Positions 6,069-9,921 of a stretch of 9,921 bases of DNA are shown piece by piece (within the stretch, counting starts at the first letter, position 1; each line of letters begins with the position of its first letter). Under the pieces are notes generated by a model, which saw nothing but the letters and a program-made list of their open reading frames with translations, was not told where the DNA came from and ran no database searches. The position numbers and the translations under genes were made by a program. This stretch comes from Chloroflexota bacterium. Lineage in GTDB: Bacteria; Chloroflexota; Dehalococcoidia; Lucifugimonadales; VGZR01. Where the stretch lies: positions 1 to 9,921 of the forward strand of contig JAQBWG010000044.1 of assembly GCA_027625225.1 (NCBI GenBank), in the 5' to 3' direction.

Positions 6069-7296
6069 TCTTCACCTGCGTCGTTACAACAGCAGACGCA
6101 TCGGGTTCTTTTTTGTCGAACCGGGACGCTATGGGAATAAGCCGCAAGGCGTTGAGCAAAACCACGCCCGCACCGATGGATATGGCTAACGGCACACTGA
6201 GTGCGGTCGCAACCGCCCCCATCATGAACCCCCCGATGCCGGTCAGCCCCCACGTCGCCGTCTGCAAACTCAACACCCTGCCCCGCATGCCTTGCGGCAC
6301 CGACGTCTGGATAATCGTCGAAAGCACCGTTTCGTACGCTACCGCTGCGCCGTATGCCAGTGCTAGTAATAATGCGGAAACCGGAAACCAGCGAGAGAAA
6401 CTAAACCCCGCAAGTAACACAGCAAACGTTCCCACCGCGATAATGAGAAACCGCCCGCGGCGTTCGAACTCTTTAACTGAAGAAATGACCAGCGTCCCGG
6501 CGACCGCCCCGGCTGCAGCTATGGACATCATATAGCCGAGTCCGTCCGGTCCTATCCGCAACACATCTTCAGCGACGACCGGAAGTAGCCACTCGTGAGA
6601 CCATGCGAACGCTTCCACGACCACAGCCAGCAACAGCAGAGCCCGTATCGCGGGGGTTTTCAAGACATACCTGAGCCCATCCCGCATATCACGCAGGGGG
6701 GCACGTTTTTCTTCCCTCTCTGCCTTGCGGTATGTAATTGTCGAGATACTCGAGATAGCTATTACCGCAGCTCCAACTACAACCACATACGCAAAGGCCG
6801 GATCTACCGACTTGAGAACCAGTCCTGCAATAAGCGGGCCGGCGATATTTGCAACCTGCATGGATGTAAAACTCGCCGCCGTCCCCTTGAGAAGCCGGTT
6901 CCTGCCTACTAGGTCGAGGATAAGCGTATGGCGCGTCGGTAGCCGTACCGACGTAGCCGCGCCGAACAGCACGCTACCCAAAACCATGTGCCATAAAGCG
7001 ACAATGTCTGCGGCAACCAATCCTGCCAATGCAAGCCCGACTGCGCCCTCTGCTACCTGTGCCCCTGCAAGTAACCACTTCCTGTTCAAGCGGTCAGCCA
7101 AAACACCGCCAAGCACAGAAAATAGCAGTATCCCCACCCCGTAAGCACCGCCGACAACACCGACCCACAGTGCCGAATCGGTGATATGAAGAGTCAACCA
7201 CCCCTGTGTAAACACGAACACAATGTGGCCAATGTCGCTAAACAAAGAGTTGGCAAAAAATAGCCGGTACGACCGGTCGTTAAACGTGCTTAGCAT
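6058..7296 (-). CDS. Major facilitator superfamily exporter (EntS-like group)
   Basis: A 412-residue inner-membrane secondary transporter with about twelve hydrophobic segments and a charged central loop near 189-208 that separates the two six-helix halves. The loop between helices 2 and 3 has the MFS motif A form GGVLADRLNRK (63-73). In the second half PQGMRGRVLSL (334-344) matches the pattern seen in the MFS_3/EntS-type drug and siderophore exporters. The substrate is not predictable; efflux of a small amphipathic compound is the family expectation. It starts at ATG 7296 with only a weak GAG-rich stretch upstream, and a strong hairpin lies 14 nt before the start codon. No regulator gene is adjacent. 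The gene is divergent from polA and convergent on the potassium channel gene, overlapping its stop by 11 bp. Confidence 0.92.
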   Translation of the reverse strand: MLSTFNDRSYRLFFANSLFSDIGHIVFVFTQGWLTLHITDSALWVGVVGGAYGVGILLFSVLGGVLADRLNRKWLLAGAQVAEGAVGLALAGLVAADIVALWHMVLGSVLFGAATSVRLPTRHTLILDLVGRNRLLKGTAASFTSMQVANIAGPLIAGLVLKSVDPAFAYVVVVGAAVIAISSISTITYRKAEREEKRAPLRDMRDGLRYVLKTPAIRALLLLAVVVEAFAWSHEWLLPVVAEDVLRIGPDGLGYMMSIAAAGAVAGTLVISSVKEFERRGRFLIIAVGTFAVLLAGFSFSRWFPVSALLLALAYGAAVAYETVLSTIIQTSVPQGMRGRVLSLQTATWGLTGIGGFMMGAVATALSVPLAISIGAGVVLLNALRLIPIASRFDKKEPDASAVVTTQVKTTL

Positions 7297-7310
7297 CTCG
7301 TCTCAAAATC

Positions 7311-7343
7311 TGAGGCAGGTCGGGTACAACCCCGCCTGCCTCA
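7311..7343. repeat. Hairpin or operator just upstream of the MFS gene
   Basis: TGAGGCAGG (7311-7319) pairs with CCTGCCTCA (7335-7343). After one bulged T, CGGG (7321-7324) pairs with CCCG (7331-7334), leaving a 6-base loop: thirteen base pairs in all. On the MFS strand it is followed by GATTTTGAG, too short a T run for a convincing terminator, and then the start codon. It could be an attenuator-like leader hairpin or a palindromic repressor site. Confidence 0.6.
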
Positions 7344-7421
7344 TGCATTACCTCATATGTCTATTGCCTGAGTGTACACCCCCTTGGTGTTGTCTCGCCT
7401 CACGATGCGCTGGCATAGCCC

Positions 7422-7430
7422 TGCTATAAT
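7422..7430 (+). promoter_or_regulatory. Extended -10 promoter for polA
   Basis: TGC-TATAAT is a perfect -10 hexamer (7425-7430) with the extended TG motif. No good -35 is present at 16-18 bases, as is common in extended -10 promoters. Transcription from about 7437 would leave a leader of about 23 nt. The rest of the 163 bp gap holds the hairpin at 7311-7343 and no gene. Confidence 0.7.
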
Positions 7431-7449
7431 CCCGCCAATACCCTAGTTT

Positions 7450-7453
7450 GGAG
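7450..7453 (+). promoter_or_regulatory. Ribosome binding site of polA
   Basis: GGAG lies six bases before the ATG at 7460 and favours it over the in-frame ATGs at codons 7 and 9. Confidence 0.7.
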
Positions 7454-7459
7454 AATACA

Positions 7460-9921
7460 ATGGCCGAATCAGGCACGATGCCCATGTTGGAAAAAGAACC
7501 CCGCCTGCTTCTTGTGGACGGCCACGCCCTCGTATTCATCGCTCATAACGCCATCAAACAACCCCTCACCATTCGGAGCACCGGCGAAATCGTCACCGCG
7601 GTTTTCGGCTTTCTCAACGTCTTTTTCCGTGTGCTGAATGAATACTCACCCACCCACATTGCCTTCACATTCGACCCGCCCGGCCCAACGTTCCGGCACG
7701 AACGCTACGCCGACTACAAGGGCACCCGCCCGGACATGCCTGCCGAGCTTCCCGCACAGATTGAGAAGATTCGCCGCCTAGCCGATGCCTTCCGCATCCC
7801 TGTCTACGAAGTCCCCGGCTTCGAGGCCGACGACGTCCTCGGTACCTTCGCCAAACAAGCCCAGGAACAGGGCATCGAAACTATCGTCCTTACCGTGGAC
7901 ACCGACATCCTACAAATCGTTTCACCACAGGTGAGAGTCCTTATTGACAGTAGCTTCCAGAAGAAACTTTATGACGAACAGGCCGTTCGCGAACGCTACG
8001 AAGGCCTCGGCCCCTCAGCGGTACCCGATATCAAGGCCCTCGTCGGCGACACCTCCGACAACATCCCCGGCGTCCCCGGCATCGGCAACAAAACCGCTAT
8101 CAAACTCGTCAGCGAGTTCGGCTCCATCGAAGGCATCCTCGAACACATAGACGAAGTCACGCCGCCAAGAGCACAACAAAACCTGCGCGACAATCGCGAT
8201 CAGGCCATCGAAAGCAAAGTCCTCACCACCATCGTTCGCAACGTCCCGGTCGAACTCAAACTCGACGACCTCGAATTCATGCGCTTCGACCGCGCCGAAG
8301 TCGTCGAGCTCCTCCGTGAGTTCGAGTTCCACAGCATGGTCAACCGCCTTCCCGGTGGAGGCGACGTCGGCGATTCCAGTGGTGCAGCCTCACCCGAAGC
8401 TGCTACCGACGTCACCGTCGTGGATACCGACGCCAAGCTCGCCTCGCTCGTAAAGGCCGTCAGCAATAAGGCAGGCTTCGCCTTCGACACCGAGACCACC
8501 TCCATCGTTGCCATGACCGCCGGCCTCGTCGGCATCTCCATCGCCAACACCGAGGACAAAGCCTGGTACATCCCCGTCGGCCACAAATCGGGTACCCAAC
8601 TTTCGCCAAACACCGTTCTCGACGCCCTACGGCCCGTCTTCGAAGACGAAAACATCCCCAAAGTCGCCCACAACGCCAACTACGACATCACGATCCTCGC
8701 CAACCACGGCATCGCCGTCGCAGGCCTCGCATTCGACACCATGCTCGCCTCCCACCTCGCCGGGCGCAAAGCCATCGGCCTCAAAGCCATGGCCCTCGAC
8801 GTACTCGGCCACGAAATGACTCCAATCTCCGACCTCATCGGCACCGGGCGCAAGCAAATTACCATGGCCGAAGTCCCCATCGAAAAGGCCGCACCCTACG
8901 CCGGGGCCGATGCCGACTTCACATGGCGTCTCTACCCCATCGTCAAGAAAGAACTAGAGGAAAAGGGCCTCACCCACCTCATTCCCGAAGTCGAAATGCC
9001 CCTCGTCCACGTCCTCGTGCGCATGCAGCGCAACGGCATCGCCATCGACTCCAACCGTCTCAACAAGATGTCCAGCGACCTCGGAGAACAACTCGCCGAA
9101 GTCCAAAACTCCATGTTCCAGACCGTCGGCCACGAATTCAACATCGGCTCACCCCAGCAGCTCAGCGACATCCTGTTCAAAGAACTCCGGCTCCCGCCCA
9201 CCAAACGCACCAAAGGCGGCCACTCCACCGACGCATCCTCGCTCGACTTCCTTAAAGAACAGCTCGACGCCGGCACCGTCGAAGACGCCGACCCCAAAGC
9301 CTACGACGTACTCAACGGCATCCTCGAATACCGCCAGATATCCAAGATCAAGTCCACCTACGTCGACGCCCTCCCCGGCCTCGTCAACGCCAAGACCGGA
9401 CGCATCCACACCAGCTACAACCAGACCGGCTCGGCCACCGGCCGCGTCTCCTCCAACGACCCCAACGTCCAGAACATCCCCGTCCGCACCGAACTCGGAC
9501 GCGAAGTCCGCAAAGCCTTCATCCCCGGCAAAGACGGATGGACCCTCTTCGGCGCCGACTACTCCCAGATCGAACTTCGCATCCTCGCCCACATGTCGCA
9601 AGACCCCGGCCTGCTCGAAGCCTTCCGCAGCGGCGAAGACATCCACTCGGCCACCGCATCCACCGTTAACAACGTCCCGCTCGACGAAGTCACGCCCGAC
9701 ATGCGCCGCATCGCCAAAATCATGAACTTCGGCGTCGTCTACGGACTCAGCGCCTTCGGCATCCAGCAGCAGACCGGCCTCAAGGCCGACGAAGGCCGCG
9801 CCTTCATCGAAACCTACTTCGGCAAATACCCCGGCATCCGCGACTACATCGAAAAAACCAAAGCCCAGGCTGCGCAGGACGGCTACGTCCAAACCCTCCT
9901 CGGTCGCCGCCGCTACATCCC
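7460..9921 (+). CDS. polA: DNA polymerase I, 3' end cut by window
   Basis: The repair and Okazaki-fragment polymerase, with about 820 codons visible and no stop before the edge. The 5' nuclease domain (about 15-290) shows LLLVDGHAL, FEADD and the helix-hairpin-helix stretch GDTSDNIPGVPGIG (from 196). The 3'-5' exonuclease domain is intact: Exo I Asp343/Glu345 in FDTET, Exo II Asp409 in NANYD, Exo III Tyr480 and Asp484. Proofreading is therefore expected. The polymerase domain has motif A with Asp700 in DYSQIELR and motif B with Arg749, Lys753, Phe757 and Tyr761 in the RRIAKIMNFG-type helix. Phe757 is at the position that in family A enzymes favours deoxy over dideoxy substrates. Motif C (HDE) lies beyond the window. 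The first variable link between domains (about 298-315) is Gly/Ser/Ala-rich. Codons in the second half end overwhelmingly in C, more than in neighbouring genes. Confidence 0.96.
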   Translation, partial: MAESGTMPMLEKEPRLLLVDGHALVFIAHNAIKQPLTIRSTGEIVTAVFGFLNVFFRVLNEYSPTHIAFTFDPPGPTFRHERYADYKGTRPDMPAELPAQIEKIRRLADAFRIPVYEVPGFEADDVLGTFAKQAQEQGIETIVLTVDTDILQIVSPQVRVLIDSSFQKKLYDEQAVRERYEGLGPSAVPDIKALVGDTSDNIPGVPGIGNKTAIKLVSEFGSIEGILEHIDEVTPPRAQQNLRDNRDQAIESKVLTTIVRNVPVELKLDDLEFMRFDRAEVVELLREFEFHSMVNRLPGGGDVGDSSGAASPEAATDVTVVDTDAKLASLVKAVSNKAGFAFDTETTSIVAMTAGLVGISIANTEDKAWYIPVGHKSGTQLSPNTVLDALRPVFEDENIPKVAHNANYDITILANHGIAVAGLAFDTMLASHLAGRKAIGLKAMALDVLGHEMTPISDLIGTGRKQITMAEVPIEKAAPYAGADADFTWRLYPIVKKELEEKGLTHLIPEVEMPLVHVLVRMQRNGIAIDSNRLNKMSSDLGEQLAEVQNSMFQTVGHEFNIGSPQQLSDILFKELRLPPTKRTKGGHSTDASSLDFLKEQLDAGTVEDADPKAYDVLNGILEYRQISKIKSTYVDALPGLVNAKTGRIHTSYNQTGSATGRVSSNDPNVQNIPVRTELGREVRKAFIPGKDGWTLFGADYSQIELRILAHMSQDPGLLEAFRSGEDIHSATASTVNNVPLDEVTPDMRRIAKIMNFGVVYGLSAFGIQQQTGLKADEGRAFIETYFGKYPGIRDYIEKTKAQAAQDGYVQTLLGRRRYI

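Noticed and set aside
6113..6535. 140-codon plus-strand open frame
   Set aside because: Antisense to the last helices of the MFS gene; Pro/Ala/Thr-rich translation typical of reversed membrane codons.
8200..8679. 159-codon minus-strand open frame
   Set aside because: Antisense to the polA exonuclease region; low-complexity translation and no ribosome site or family resemblance.
9149..9892. 247-codon open frame on the minus strand
   Set aside because: It lies wholly inside polA, whose motifs are clear. Its Gly/Val/Asp/Glu/Ala-heavy translation is what C-ending codons give in reverse, and it has no recognisable domain.
1..9921. CRISPR arrays, tRNA or rRNA genes, transposases, phage genes
   Set aside because: No regularly spaced repeats, tRNA-like folds, rRNA-like blocks or mobile-element proteins were recognised on reading through; a covariance-model scan was not possible.

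Overview
This 9.9 kb window looks like an ordinary chromosomal stretch from a mesophilic bacterium of moderate-to-high GC content. The style of the phosphoglucomutase and DNA polymerase I proteins suggests Chloroflexota, perhaps Dehalococcoidia-like, but that placement is an impression from protein wording and was not tested. No RNA genes, insertion sequences, CRISPR arrays or prophage signals were seen.

Layout, left to right. Bases 1-27 hold what looks like the right half of a terminator for a gene outside the window. A complete phosphohexomutase gene follows (77-1498, +). It converges, with only 6 bp between stop codons, on a tight three-gene minus-strand operon (3484 to 1505). That operon encodes two prepilin-like proteins and a larger protein with an N-terminal pilin-like helix and a von Willebrand A domain. 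Lengths, order and Glu5 pattern match the GspI-GspJ-GspK tip pseudopilins of type II secretion and type IV pilus systems, with a vWA module in the K position. Upstream of it lies a DEAD-box RNA helicase gene (5037 to 3688, -), ending in a clear intrinsic terminator (3638-3669). The helicase has an N-terminal CxxC/CxxC zinc ribbon and the variant motif II DEGD.

A 278 bp divergent intergenic region separates the helicase from a six-helix potassium channel gene (5316-6068, +) with a TVGYGD filter. The channel gene's 3' end overlaps by 11 bp a convergent MFS exporter gene (7296 to 6058, -). A 163 bp region with a strong hairpin and an extended -10 promoter then leads to DNA polymerase I (7460 to the window end, +), which is cut off before polymerase motif C.

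The genes do not form one pathway. The only clearly co-operating set is the three pseudopilin-like genes, which probably build the tip of a pilus or secretion pseudopilus at the cell envelope. The most interesting point is that vWA-bearing K-like subunit. Three candidate promoters share an extended -10 (TGC followed by a TATA-type hexamer), and two genes start with TTG.
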